Notes: generated by a model not told the origin, from the letters alone. Shown: positions 1 through 8,478, counted from the stretch's first letter. The stretch is DNA of 64,000 bases from JBBIND01 sp037444075 (GCA_037444075.1 JBBIND010000002.1:1-64000), one strand, 5' to 3'. Numbers and translations: made by a program.

Positions 1-96
1 GAGCGCAAGCTGAAGCTTACGCTACTTGGCATGCCGGCTTTTGGCGAGCGCAAGCTGAAGCTTACGCTACGTGGCTGAAGCCTACGCCACATGCTG
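1..96. repeat. Short direct repeat, about 45-bp period, 2 full copies plus a degenerate one
   Basis: The 25-base block at 1-25 recurs without mismatch at 46-70. The two copies are separated by a spacer (26-45) containing catgccggctt. A third, degenerate copy follows at about 74-90 (gctgaagcctacgccac), trailed by a degenerate spacer (atgctggctgc). The core contains the near-palindrome aagctgaagctt. The left side is cut by the window edge, so more copies may lie outside. It sits just beyond the 3' end of the redoxin gene and has no reading frame of its own. It looks like an interspersed intergenic repeat rather than CRISPR, because the spacers resemble each other. Confidence 0.75.
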
Positions 97-100
97 GCTG

Positions 101-1024
101 CTAACGCCCGATGACGGACTCCACCGCGGCCGCGAGTTTCTCGTACGGCATGTGTCCAGGGTGATAGAGCCGCACGATGCCTTCACGGTCCACCAGCACC
201 AGCGTCGGCGTGGTGCTGCAGCCATACAGGCGGAAATTTCCCTGGCTCACCGGCACAGGCATCTCCGTGAGAGCGCCGTAGTGCTCCTTGCGGATGCGCT
301 CGATGTACGGCAGTTCCGCGGCGGGCTCCGCATCCTCGCCGCGAGCCACGTAGCCGTAGTATTGCGTGGGTCCCAGAATCCTTAACCCGCGCCGCCCGTA
401 CTCGGCCTGAAGCCGCGCCAGCGCCGGAGCCTGCTGCTTGCAGTCAATACACCAGTGAGCCCAGAAGAACAGGAGCAGCGGGCGTCCGCGGTATTTGGCC
501 AGCGGAAGGGGCTTGGCGCCCAGGTACTCCCGCATCTCGAGCGGCGGGGCGGGCTTGCCCACCAGGCTGAGCAGGTTGATGTTCTTCCGGATGCGCGCGT
601 GGATTGACGTGCTCCCGTAGGTCTCCAGTTCTCTTTCCAGGAAAGCCACGGCTTCCGAAACGGCGCCGCGCGCCGCCAGCACCTGCGCGTGAACCTCGAT
701 GGAAGCGCCCAAAGCGATCGGCAGGTGGCGTTCGGCATCCAGCGGACGCTTCTTCAACTCGGCCAGCGACATCTCCCGCGTCTGCGTTGCGTAAGCTTCC
801 GCGGCATCCAGACGCTTGGCTGCCAAAGCGCCGCGCCCGAGCCAGGAATGCGCTTCCAACATTTCGGGCGTAACGCCGCGCGCGGCGCGGTAGTCGGCTA
901 TGCGCCGCTCACCGGCTGCAAAATCATCGCGGGCGATCTCCGCCCGGACTTCTCTGATCAACTGCGTGGGCGCCGGCGCGGCATTCAAGACCATGAGAAC
1001 CGCGGCTGTGGCGATCGTACTCAT
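101..1024 (-). CDS. TlpA-like redoxin (thioredoxin-fold) protein
   Basis: A 307-residue protein with a short hydrophobic N-terminus (residues 3-18, ending AAPAPT) that could be a signal peptide. A helical region follows to about residue 150 and may be TPR-like. The C-terminal half is a thioredoxin fold of the AhpC-TSA/redoxin type. The active site reads WCIDC with Cys192 and Cys195, preceded by the LLLFFWAHW strand, and the cis-Pro region is in TTPTLVLVD. This architecture suggests an extracytoplasmic thiol-disulfide oxidoreductase. The substrate is unknown. Its start lies 2 bases after the stop of the upstream sugar isomerase-like gene on the same strand, so the two are almost certainly co-transcribed. 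Confidence 0.85.
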   Translation of the reverse strand: MSTIATAAVLMVLNAAPAPTQLIREVRAEIARDDFAAGERRIADYRAARGVTPEMLEAHSWLGRGALAAKRLDAAEAYATQTREMSLAELKKRPLDAERHLPIALGASIEVHAQVLAARGAVSEAVAFLERELETYGSTSIHARIRKNINLLSLVGKPAPPLEMREYLGAKPLPLAKYRGRPLLLFFWAHWCIDCKQQAPALARLQAEYGRRGLRILGPTQYYGYVARGEDAEPAAELPYIERIRKEHYGALTEMPVPVSQGNFRLYGCSTTPTLVLVDREGIVRLYHPGHMPYEKLAAAVESVIGR

Positions 1025-1026
1025 GT

Positions 1027-2064
1027 CTATGCCGTGATGCCCAGCAGGCGGTGCATGTGGACCGCACTCGCCTCCAGGTCTTCGAGTTCCCTCTGCGCCG
1101 CCTGTTCCTTGGGCGCGGGCGGCAATCCTTCGACGGGCTTGCCCTTGTCGACCAGCGCCAGGAAGCGCGCGAACTCCCAGGCGGGCGTGCTGCGGAAAGC
1201 GTCCCAGAACTTGGGGTCATGGTAACGGTAGATGCGGGGACCGGTCACCAGGACTTCCAGCGTGAGCGCCTTGCCGGGACACAACTCCAGGAACCGGCGC
1301 ACGAATTCTTCGATGCCCACATTGCCCTCGCCCTGCCGCACCCAACGCACGGCAGCGCCTTCCGGGACGCGCCAGACGGCGCTGTCGCGGATGTGGCTGG
1401 TGAGCGCGTAAGGGGCCAGCACTTCGAGCGTCAGCATCGGGTCCTCGATGGTCCAGAGCGGGTTGCCGGAGTCGATACAGGCGCCCACGAAGTCCTTGCC
1501 CGCTTCTTCGATGAGCGTTTTCAGCTCCCTCGCCTGAAGGTCGCCGGCGTGGTTTTCAACGGCGATGCGCACGCCGCTGTCAAGCACTCTGGAACGCACC
1601 GCGCGCAGCACCTTGACGGTATTCTCGATGTGGGCTTCGAGCGGCACCGGCCCGGTACGGTCGGCGGAGCTTCCCAGGAAAGCCCTGACGAGCGGCGAAC
1701 CCGCGGCCCTGGCGGCTGCCAGCATGCGCTGAATCTGCTGCTCGGCGGTGCCCTGAGAAGCGTCAAAAGACTTCGAGCTCGGGCAGATGGACCGCATGCC
1801 AATCTCGAGCTGTATGCCCAGTGAGTCGGCATGCGCGCGCACCTTGCGCAGGTGGTCCGGTTCCAGGTTCCCCAGGAAACGTATCTCGGAGAAATGAACT
1901 ACTTTGGCCTTCCACTTCGCGCAGTAGTCCAGGTACTGAAACGGCGACCAGCCTTGCGACCGTATGCTGAACAGGTCAATTCCAAAACGCTGCGGCGGGG
2001 CGGATGCGTGGCTCAGTTGGCTGGCCAGGGCTCCGGCCCCTGCGAGAAAGCTTCTGCGGTTCAT
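1027..2064 (-). CDS. Sugar phosphate isomerase/epimerase-like TIM-barrel protein
   Basis: A 345-residue member of the xylose isomerase-like TIM-barrel superfamily. The N-terminus MNRRSFLAGAGALAS is a Tat-type signal (an RR motif, then a hydrophobic stretch), so the protein is probably exported folded. Likely metal ligands occur in canonical order: Glu in AVENHAGD, Asp in ACIDSGNP, His in TSHIRDS and Glu in QGEGNVG. This supports isomerase or epimerase chemistry, but the substrate cannot be read from sequence. It sits directly downstream of the UxaE-like gene and upstream of the redoxin. A CATAAT box lies 9 nt before the ATG. Confidence 0.85.
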   Translation of the reverse strand: MNRRSFLAGAGALASQLSHASAPPQRFGIDLFSIRSQGWSPFQYLDYCAKWKAKVVHFSEIRFLGNLEPDHLRKVRAHADSLGIQLEIGMRSICPSSKSFDASQGTAEQQIQRMLAAARAAGSPLVRAFLGSSADRTGPVPLEAHIENTVKVLRAVRSRVLDSGVRIAVENHAGDLQARELKTLIEEAGKDFVGACIDSGNPLWTIEDPMLTLEVLAPYALTSHIRDSAVWRVPEGAAVRWVRQGEGNVGIEEFVRRFLELCPGKALTLEVLVTGPRIYRYHDPKFWDAFRSTPAWEFARFLALVDKGKPVEGLPPAPKEQAAQRELEDLEASAVHMHRLLGITA

Positions 2065-2074
2065 GTTAGAAGTA

Positions 2075-3990
2075 TTATGCCCTCAAACTGCGCGCCAGCC
2101 AAACCACGTACTCGGTGTTGCGCCGCCGCACCTCCGCCAGGATGTCTTCAGGCAGTTCATCCAGCTTGGCTTTGAACAAACGATGGTCTCCGTCGGGCGA
2201 GTGCTTGTCCTGGCAGCCGACCATGTTGCCCACCCAGAACACCAGAAACAGGTTTCCGTCCACGCGTCCGCGCGCGGCGTCACCCAGGCTCGACCCACGG
2301 CCGAGGTCGAGATAATGCTGTGCCAGAGCGCTCTCTTCTCCAAAGGCGTTCTGAGCCGCGAACTCATTGGCGCGGGCCACCATGCGGCCGTAGAGCTGTC
2401 TCCAGGGCGACTGCGGGGGCTGCTCGGAAAGCACATCGAGCATTTGAAGCTGCAGTTCGCCGGAAATCTTGTAGTTGAAACGGCCGGACGTGGCTTGCCC
2501 GATTTCGCGCAGCACTTCGGCCTGTTTGCCGCTGCCGGAGTGGATGCTCAGCGTCGCGTTAAAAAAGCGGGCCACGGCGGCTAGCTCCCTTACACGCGCC
2601 CCGAGTTCGGCCAACGGGCGGCCGGAGAATTCCTGCTGAACGCGCGGGAGGAGTTCTGGCCAGAGCTTGTGCTCGGCGTACTCGATGAGGCCCATGCCGG
2701 TTTCCGGCGCATTCTCCAGAGCCACCGGATAAGCCTGGCGTTTCTTGAACCCGAGGTTCGGCGGGACCAACTGAGCCGCGCGCCCGCGAGCCTTCAGCCA
2801 GTGCATGTAGAAGAGCAGTTCCTCGGGTGTGGTGAGTGTTTCGGCTTCGTCGAGAGACGGTTCAAAATCGAAGCTGCGCGGCAGTCCGGCGGCCGCGCGG
2901 GCGTCCCGGATGACGTCGTAGAGTTCTTCGTTCAGCTTCAGACTGCCGCCGAACTTGACCGCGAGNNNNNNNNNNTGCGGATGTCAGCGCGCGAAAGACG
3001 GTACTCCTTTTCACCGGTGGCAAAGGGCCGGGAAAACTCGTCCAGAATCCAGCCCTGTTCTTCGCCGTCGAACAGTTGACCGAAGCGCTCTTCCACCACG
3101 CTCTCTGTCCAGGCTTGCGGGTGGCGCAGGTCGGCGTGGAGTTCGAACACGCGGGAGGTATCCGTGGTGAACTTCGTGTAGCCGGCTGCCTCTTCTATGA
3201 CCTGCCTGGCGTGCTCCATAGAGCGGCGGATCTCGTCGGGGTTATCGCCGGTGATGATGATGTGGTCGGCTTCCGCGGTGTAGCCCTCGCGCCAGCCGGA
3301 GCGGATGGCGGCCCACAGCCCGGTTTGGTAAAGCCGCCGTATGGACACGCCCGTGTGGCCGGCCGAGGTGGGCTTCTCGGGGTCGCGCTTTGCCAGCGCC
3401 GCGTCGGTGGTCATCTCACGCGTGGCGGAAAGCTGAACGGTGGATGCCATGTTGACGCCGGTTTCACGCAGCAGCAGGCGGAAGGCCTCAAAGGCCGCCG
3501 GCAAGCTGATTTCCGGATGCCGGTTGCCAGTGGCGATAGCCGGCAGAGCGCCTTGCGGCCGCGGCAGAAACGCCTTGTCCACCTGCTCAGCGAAGGTGCG
3601 CAACGCTTCACCGTCCTGAGGTGAGAACGGAATGGCGTTCACCACGATCTCGCGCCCGCCGCCCGGGCGCATGCGCCCCACCAGAATCGCTTCGGGGAAC
3701 AAGCCGCTCGACGGTGAGGATGCGGGCGCCAACCGCAATAGCAGCGGTTGCGGACGGGGCGTCATCAGTGCGTCCACGGCCAAATAATAAGTGGAGTTGT
3801 GGATGGGGTCCTGTTGCAGCGAACCCGGATAGAGCCGCAGGCTGCTGAAGGTTTGCGTAGCCAGCCGCGCCGCCAGGCGGTTGCGCAGTTCCTGGCTGAA
3901 GCTCTTGCCTTCAGCATTCTGGATGATCAGGTCCGCAATCGTGGCGGCTTCACTGGCCTTCAGCGGCAGGCTGAGCGGAACTTCTTTCAA
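2075..3990 (-). CDS. Tagaturonate epimerase family (UxaE-like) protein, interrupted by an assembly gap
   Basis: One gene split by ten N at 2966-2975. The 5' part (3990 to 2976) encodes 338 residues beginning MKEVPLSLPLKASEAAT. The 3' part (2965 to 2075) encodes about 296 residues and reads straight out of the gap as LAVKFGGSLKLNEELYD. The two halves differ by one frame across ten N, so the true gap is not ten bases. The fit is 3n+2. Segments such as FTTDTSRVFELHADLRH, NLGFKKRQAYP and LSIHSGSGKQ match my memory of the UxaE family, which interconverts D-tagaturonate and D-fructuronate in galacturonate breakdown. The summed length (about 634) is longer than I expect for UxaE, so treat the name as a family call. 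It starts 9 bases after galU ends. Confidence 0.6.
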
Positions 3991-3999
3991 GGCTTCCTC

Positions 4000-4884
4000 C
4001 TAGAGTGGGAGCGTTTTCAGATACTGGCGAAATGCGGCGCCGAGGTCCGGGCGGCGCAACGCGTACTCCACGGTAGCTTGCAGGAAACCGAGCTTGCTTC
4101 CGACATCGTAACGCTTGCCTTCGAAGCGGTAACCGTAGATTGGCCGGCTGCGCAGCAGGTGCTTCAGACCGTCGGTGAGTTGGATTTCTCCGCCGGTGCC
4201 CGGACCGACGGTTTCAATGGAATCGAAGATCTCGGGGGTCAATACGTAGCGCCCGATAATGGCGAGCCGCGAAGGCGCCTGGGAAGCCTTCGGCTTCTCC
4301 ACCATGTTGCGGATGCGGAACAGGCGGTCGCTCGCGCCGTTGTGGCGCACCGGTTCGGCATCCACCACGCCGTAGGCGGAAATGCTGTCTTCCGGCACCT
4401 CCATCAGCGCCACCACCGAAGCACCATAGAACTCGTAGACATCCAGCAACTGCCGGAGACACGGGGTTTCCGAGTCGATAATGTCGTCGGACAAAACCAC
4501 CGCAAACGGATCTTTGGCCACCAGTTCGCGCGCCCGCAGCACCGCGTGGCCTAGGCCTAAGGCCTCTTTCTGCCGGACATAGGCGACGTTAATCATGTCG
4601 GAAATGCCGCGCACGATCTTCAGCAGGTCTTTCTTGTCGCCGTCTTCCAAGGTGCGCTCGAGCTCGAAGCTGACGTCGAAATGATCTTCGATGGCGGACT
4701 TGTTCCGCCCCGTGACAATGATGATGTTCTGAACGCCTGAATGGATGGCCTCTTCGACCCCGTACTGGATCAGAGGCTTATCCACTAGCGGAAGCATTTC
4801 CTTGGGCTGGGCCTTTGTGGCAGGCAGGAAGCGTGTGCCCAGTCCGGCGGCCGGGAAGACGGCCTTTCGCACCTTTTGGATCAT
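4000..4884 (-). CDS. galU: UTP--glucose-1-phosphate uridylyltransferase
   Basis: Makes UDP-glucose from UTP and glucose-1-phosphate in the cytosol, feeding envelope polysaccharide and trehalose/glycogen-type pathways. The N-terminal nucleotide-binding signature reads AAGLGTRFLPATKAQPKEM, and LPLVDKPLIQYGVEEA follows, both typical of bacterial GalU. At 294 residues the length is normal for the family. I prefer the ATG at 4884. The TTG directly before it (4885-4887) would add one Met. There is no Shine-Dalgarno sequence. Instead a TACAAT box lies exactly 8 nt upstream of the ATG, pointing to a leaderless transcript. It heads the minus-strand run into the UxaE-like, isomerase-like and redoxin genes. 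Confidence 0.95.
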   Translation of the reverse strand: MIQKVRKAVFPAAGLGTRFLPATKAQPKEMLPLVDKPLIQYGVEEAIHSGVQNIIIVTGRNKSAIEDHFDVSFELERTLEDGDKKDLLKIVRGISDMINVAYVRQKEALGLGHAVLRARELVAKDPFAVVLSDDIIDSETPCLRQLLDVYEFYGASVVALMEVPEDSISAYGVVDAEPVRHNGASDRLFRIRNMVEKPKASQAPSRLAIIGRYVLTPEIFDSIETVGPGTGGEIQLTDGLKHLLRSRPIYGYRFEGKRYDVGSKLGFLQATVEYALRRPDLGAAFRQYLKTLPL

Positions 4885-4892
4885 CAAGGATT

Positions 4893-4898
4893 ATTGTA
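4893..4898 (-). promoter_or_regulatory. -10-like box for galU, 8 nt before the ATG
   Basis: On the minus strand this reads TACAAT and is followed by 8 nt and then the galU ATG at 4884. No ribosome binding site fits between them, and no convincing -35 hexamer is seen at 16-18 bp. A start site 6-8 nt downstream would put the mRNA 5' end at or within two bases of the initiation codon. Confidence 0.5.
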
Positions 4899-4942
4899 GA
4901 GGTTCGACCGGGGGCCGGCGCAGGTCCGGTCCCCGGGCACGC

Positions 4943-5440
4943 TTACTGAGGACGGGGGCGGCGGGGTTGAGGATCGGGAGGCGGGCCGCCGCGCTGCATG
5001 CGCCCGCCGGGTCCGGGCCCGGCGCCGGGTCCGGGGCCCTGGCCCATCATCCCGCGACGGCGCTTCTGGAGCTCGCGCCATTGTTCCGGCGTCAGCACGG
5101 AGCGCACACGCAGGCTCATCAGGGTAAACGAGCGTGTCAATGCGCTGCGGGCTTCAACGAGCTTGTCCACTGCCTGCTGCGCCTTGGCCTGATCGAGTTT
5201 CTCATCAGCGAACAGATCCTCCACTCCGTTTTCGGCTTTCTCGAGCGCTGCCCGTTGGTCGATCAGCGCGTCGCGGTATTCGGCGATGATGGCGCGGATT
5301 TGCGTGGATTGCTCGGGCGTCAGATTCGCGTCGCGGGCCAGCGGGCTCTCCCACCAGGGGAAGAAGCTGCGCGGGGGCTGTGCCGGCGCCATGGCCGCGC
5401 CCAGCGTCAGAACGAAGAGCAGGCTGATGGTCTTGTTCAT
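4943..5440 (-). CDS. Spy/CpxP-like periplasmic protein (LTxxQ family)
   Basis: A 165-residue protein with a clear signal peptide (MNKTISLLFVLTLGAAMAPA). Two LTPEQ motifs mark a helical Spy/CpxP/CnrX-like domain: NLTPEQST near residue 40 and LTPEQWREL near residue 117. The C-terminal tail is rich in Gly, Pro and Arg (GPGPGAGPGPGG), with a small Met pair before it. Relatives act as periplasmic chaperones or as sensors that hold an anti-sigma factor in check. It is the third gene of a cassette with an ECF sigma factor and an anti-sigma factor, and its ATG overlaps the anti-sigma stop by 4 bases. That context favours a regulatory role in envelope stress, which is inference. Confidence 0.8.
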   Translation of the reverse strand: MNKTISLLFVLTLGAAMAPAQPPRSFFPWWESPLARDANLTPEQSTQIRAIIAEYRDALIDQRAALEKAENGVEDLFADEKLDQAKAQQAVDKLVEARSALTRSFTLMSLRVRSVLTPEQWRELQKRRRGMMGQGPGPGAGPGPGGRMQRGGPPPDPQPRRPRPQ

Positions 5441-5859
5441 TGCGATTCCTCGAACAGGTCCCGGATAGGCGTGGCGGCGTGCGCCTCCGAGACCTCAATC
5501 ATGGAGTAGATCTCCGAAAAAAGCCGGCTGTCGCTGGCAGCCACCGTCGGACCGGGCGCAGGCGCGGGCTGCCATAGGAAAACAGCGGCCAGCAGCATGG
5601 AAAGCGTGGCCACTGCGGGGGCTACACGAAGGCCGAAATGCCAGCGCGAGGGCTTTTCGATGCGGCTCAGAATGGCCAGCCGCTGTTCCCTCAAAAATGC
5701 CTCGCTCACCGGTGTCAGGTCCGCGACCGCCTGGCGCCTTGCCAGGAGTTGCTCCCATTTCTGGCGGCAGTCCTGGCATTCGCCCAAGTGAGCGTCGTCC
5801 GGACCGACTTCGTAGAGCCGGTTGAGCAGATCCTCCTCACTCCAGTGTCTGGTTGCCAT
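5437..5859 (-). CDS. Zinc-finger-type anti-sigma factor, membrane anchored
   Basis: A 140-residue protein with the ZAS-type motif His24-x3-Cys28-x2-Cys31 (HLGECQDC) in its N-terminal cytoplasmic part. This motif is typical of anti-sigma factors that bind ECF sigma factors. One membrane segment follows at about residues 80-95 (VATLSMLLAAVFLW), and about 45 residues would lie outside the membrane. It begins 9 bases after the ECF sigma gene ends and overlaps the Spy-like gene by 4 bases (ATGA), so the three are translationally coupled. It most likely sequesters the neighbouring sigma factor until an envelope signal is received. Confidence 0.85.
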   Translation of the reverse strand: MATRHWSEEDLLNRLYEVGPDDAHLGECQDCRQKWEQLLARRQAVADLTPVSEAFLREQRLAILSRIEKPSRWHFGLRVAPAVATLSMLLAAVFLWQPAPAPGPTVAASDSRLFSEIYSMIEVSEAHAATPIRDLFEESQ

Positions 5860-5868
5860 CTTCTTCCC

Positions 5869-6468
5869 TCAAGGGGTCGCGCCGCTGCGGCGCAGCCCAT
5901 ACAAATCTTCCAATTCAATCCTCAGTTTCGCCACGGCGCGAGCCATGTGCGCCTTGACCGTGCCGACGTCCAGTTTGAGGATCTCAGCGATTTCCTCCAA
6001 ACGCCGGTCTTCGAAATGCTTCAGAACGAACACGGCTCTTTGCCGGTCCGACAGGCGGCCCAAGGCCGAAGACAGGCGCTGCCGTATTTCCCCGGCGAAG
6101 GCCACATCTTCGGCGGAAGGCCCCGTGGCCGGGGCAAGATTGAGCATCACTTGCTCATCTTCCGGTCTCGGCCGCTGCCTCCAGAACTTCCAGGATTTTG
6201 ACCGCAGCCGGTCCAGGCAGGTGTTGACCGCCACGCGCGTCAGCCACTTGGCAGGCTCATCGGGCCAATCCGCCGAGTTGCCCCGGAGCGCCTTGAAGGC
6301 CTTGAGGAACGTGTCCTGCGCGGCCGAATCAGCTTCATCGCGGTCCTGCAACATGCGGTAGCACAACAGGAAAATGCGCCGCTGCTCGCCCGCCATCCAG
6401 GAGTTGAAGTCGAAAGACGTCTCAACGGCTTGTGTGCGCATCGTCAGGCTTTCGGCCACCACGCTCAT
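5869..6468 (-). CDS. ECF-family RNA polymerase sigma factor
   Basis: About 199 residues from the ATG at 6468. Sigma region 2 is visible around QRRIFLLCYRMLQDRDEADS, with AQDTFLKAFKALRG after it. Sigma region 4 has its helix-turn-helix at LEEIAEILKLDVGTVKAHMA. A TATAGT box with a weak TTGTCG -35 lies only 3 nt before this ATG, so translation may really start at the ATG at 6444 (191 residues). The open frame continues upstream to 6735, but that part overlaps the divergent TauE gene and lacks sigma homology. It heads the sigma / anti-sigma / Spy-like cassette and probably autoregulates it. Confidence 0.92.
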   Translation of the reverse strand: MSVVAESLTMRTQAVETSFDFNSWMAGEQRRIFLLCYRMLQDRDEADSAAQDTFLKAFKALRGNSADWPDEPAKWLTRVAVNTCLDRLRSKSWKFWRQRPRPEDEQVMLNLAPATGPSAEDVAFAGEIRQRLSSALGRLSDRQRAVFVLKHFEDRRLEEIAEILKLDVGTVKAHMARAVAKLRIELEDLYGLRRSGATP

Positions 6469-6471
6469 CTC

Positions 6472-6499
6472 ACTATACGGTGACGACCCGGGGCGACAA
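6472..6499 (-). promoter_or_regulatory. Candidate promoter for the ECF sigma cassette
   Basis: On the minus strand, TTGTCG (6499-6494) and TATAGT (6477-6472) are separated by 16 bp. The -10 lies 3 nt from the annotated ATG at 6468 and 27 nt from the alternative ATG at 6444, so if this promoter is used the shorter protein is the product. Autoregulated ECF promoters often have different hexamers, so a second start site is possible. Confidence 0.35.
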
Positions 6500-6543
6500 A
6501 AGTTTACCTTGCCTTGCCTGCTTCTGCTAGACTCGCAGGCACT

Positions 6544-6906
6544 ATGCAACTTCTCGTTTTGCTGGCAATCGGACTGGTGGCAGGGGTCTTCTCCGGGATG
6601 TTCGGCATCGGCGGCGGGTTGGTGATCGTTCCGGCGCTGCTCTTGACGATGAAAACCGGCGAACATCTCTCGATCGGTACGAGCCTGGCTGCCCTGATTC
6701 CGCCGGTGGGCCTCTTGGGCGCTATTGAGTACCACCGCAACGGCTTCGTCAACCTGAAATACGCCGCCCTAATCGCCATAGGCCTGTTTCTGGGGGCTTA
6801 CTTCGGCGCTAAGTTCATGATTTCCTTATCGCCAGCGATGGTCCGCAAGGTCTATGCGGGTTTCCTTATGGTAGTGGCGCTGCGGATGCTTCTGATGTCT
6901 CGGTAG
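6544..6906 (+). CDS. Half-size TauE/SafE family membrane permease
   Basis: A 120-residue hydrophobic protein from the ATG at 6544, with three to four predicted membrane segments. It carries the TauE/SafE (DUF81) repeat signature GMFGIGGG at residues 18-25, followed by VIVPALLL and later GAYFGAKF. Full-length family members are about 250 residues with two such repeats, so this is a single-repeat protein that would have to dimerise. The family exports sulfite or organosulfonates, but the substrate here is unknown. A TAGACT box lies 10 nt before the ATG and no Shine-Dalgarno is evident. The 3' end overlaps the convergent coiled-coil gene by 41 bases. Confidence 0.85.
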   Translation: MQLLVLLAIGLVAGVFSGMFGIGGGLVIVPALLLTMKTGEHLSIGTSLAALIPPVGLLGAIEYHRNGFVNLKYAALIAIGLFLGAYFGAKFMISLSPAMVRKVYAGFLMVVALRMLLMSR

Positions 6907-7381
6907 AAGGGTTGTGGCTTTCAATCAGGCGGTTATTCCCGGGGGCGTGCGGCGGCAGCGCCCGGGTGCTGAACAGCGAGCATGACCTCGCCAGCCTTTC
7001 CAGGTCACTGCCTTCATCCACGGTGAATTCCTGATTCACCCATGAGGACAGAGGCAGGTTGCGGAAATAGAGCCGTTCCTGCAAAACCATGGCCTTACGG
7101 TTCATGAACAGGGAGCGGCTCTCCTTGATGTAGTGCCGTTCCTCCACCCGCAAGTCCGCCATAAACTCATCGAACGAGCGGCGCTTGGCTTCCTCCTCAG
7201 TGGCTTTCAGTTGGGCTTCGAGCGAGCGCTTCCCGGATTCGATGGTGGCGCGGGCTTCAGCGAGCTGCTCCCGCTCGCGCGAGACGGCAACCTCGAGGCG
7301 AGCTTGCATCACGAAGAACGCCAATATCGCGGACCCGGCGGCCGTGAACAGCGGTAGGAAGATCCAAACGGCGGCATCCAT
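6866..7381 (-). CDS. Membrane-anchored coiled-coil protein of unknown function
   Basis: 171 residues. One N-terminal membrane helix at about 5-24 (VWIFLPLFTAAGSAILAFFV) is followed by a charged coiled coil at about 30-75 rich in Glu, Arg, Ala and Gln. Then comes a conserved-looking segment with RVEERHYIKESRSLF and ERLYFRNLPLSSW, and a Ser/Pro-rich tail. I do not recognise a named family, though similar small proteins are common in Acidobacteria. The last 41 bases overlap the convergent TauE-like gene. The composition and hydrophobic start argue that it is a real gene rather than a shadow. Confidence 0.65.
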   Translation of the reverse strand: MDAAVWIFLPLFTAAGSAILAFFVMQARLEVAVSREREQLAEARATIESGKRSLEAQLKATEEEAKRRSFDEFMADLRVEERHYIKESRSLFMNRKAMVLQERLYFRNLPLSSWVNQEFTVDEGSDLERLARSCSLFSTRALPPHAPGNNRLIESHNPSTETSEASAAPLP

Positions 7382-7441
7382 GGCTTACACCACTCTCTGG
7401 GCCTTCTTCGGCGGGACAGGGAGGAAGCTTTAGGGGCCCGC

Positions 7442-8365
7442 CTAGAGGACCTGTTGGGTGCCGTCTATCTTGCTGCCGGAAAACAAGTTATTGAGCACAG
7501 CGAAGCTGTAGGAAACATCCCGGGCGGTTACCAAAGCCTTCAGCGCCTGTCCGGCCGCCCACGCCATGAGGCGTAGCTTAAGACCGAACCCGGAGCCATA
7601 GTGTTTCCCTGAATGGGTGACGAGGCCGGAGGCCCGGTCTGCCAGCAATAGCGCTCTTTGCGCTGCTTCGCTCGGGACCCATGTTCCCCCGCCTTCCCGC
7701 CAGATGGCCCGGCACTGTGGCAGCAGCAGGGTCTTCCGCCCGGCCCGCCGTACCTGCGTGCATAATTCCAGGTCCGAGCCGAAATGCCCGTAGCGTTCGT
7801 CAAAGAAGTTCATTCCGCGGACGAAGGCGCGGCGCACCAGCAGCACTGCGGGCCCGGGCCAGTCCACCGCGATGGCTTCGGACGCATCCTCGGGCACCGC
7901 CTCGCTCTCGAATCTGCCTGTGCGGATGGCCCGCAGGCTTTCGGCAGGGTCTGGCAGCAACCGCAACACGGAGAGGGATCGGCCTGTGTCGTCGGTCATC
8001 AGCGGAGCGACGGCGGCGGCTTCGGGGGCAGCCTGGAGGCGTTCCACCAGGTTGGGCACAGTATCCGGTAGCAACTCGACATCCGGCCTGAGAAACAACA
8101 GGTACTCGCCCTTGGCGGTGCGCACTCCGATGTTGCGGGCTTTGGTGAGCCCGAAGTTGCGGGGCAGCCGCAATACAGTGACAGCCGGAAACGCGGAGTC
8201 CATGCTCGGACACTCGTCGCGAGAACCGTTGTCCACCACCAGGACCTCGATCGTCTCGCGCCCCTTGGAGCGCTCGCAAGCCTCCAGGCAGCGGCGCAAA
8301 GCGGCGGCGCAGTTGTAGGAGACGATCAGGACGCTGACCACAGGTGGGGCTTGTGCTTCCTCCAT
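7442..8365 (-). CDS. Glycosyltransferase family 2
   Basis: A GT-A fold glycosyltransferase of about 307 residues. It has the N-terminal VSVLIVSYN strand, VLVVDNGSRD, RNFGLTKARNIGVRTAKGEY and an acidic substrate motif FLRPDVEL in the position of the usual DxD. Later FDERYGHFGSDLELC contains the probable catalytic base region. Family members transfer a sugar from a nucleotide-sugar to envelope polysaccharide. An in-frame ATG at 8380 would add five residues. I prefer 8365 because a TATGAT box lies 10 nt before it. The gene is transcribed away from the YncE-like gene and stands alone. Confidence 0.9.
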   Translation of the reverse strand: MEEAQAPPVVSVLIVSYNCAAALRRCLEACERSKGRETIEVLVVDNGSRDECPSMDSAFPAVTVLRLPRNFGLTKARNIGVRTAKGEYLLFLRPDVELLPDTVPNLVERLQAAPEAAAVAPLMTDDTGRSLSVLRLLPDPAESLRAIRTGRFESEAVPEDASEAIAVDWPGPAVLLVRRAFVRGMNFFDERYGHFGSDLELCTQVRRAGRKTLLLPQCRAIWREGGGTWVPSEAAQRALLLADRASGLVTHSGKHYGSGFGLKLRLMAWAAGQALKALVTARDVSYSFAVLNNLFSGSKIDGTQQVL

Positions 8366-8478
8366 GCGAACCAAGATCATACCTCAGCCATTGGGGCGGT
8401 GATGCCCGTCGCCCGAAATATGGGCAGCCGTCGCGGTTTTGTGGCATGATGGCTCACGCCACGGAGGTGCAAAGATCC

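Noticed and set aside
1..96. Possible CRISPR array
   Set aside because: There are only two exact copies, the spacers are similar to each other and no cas genes are present. It is treated as a short direct repeat.
6469..6735. N-terminal extension of the ECF sigma factor
   Set aside because: The extra 89 residues overlap the divergent TauE-like gene, are rich in Gln, His and Arg, and have no sigma similarity.
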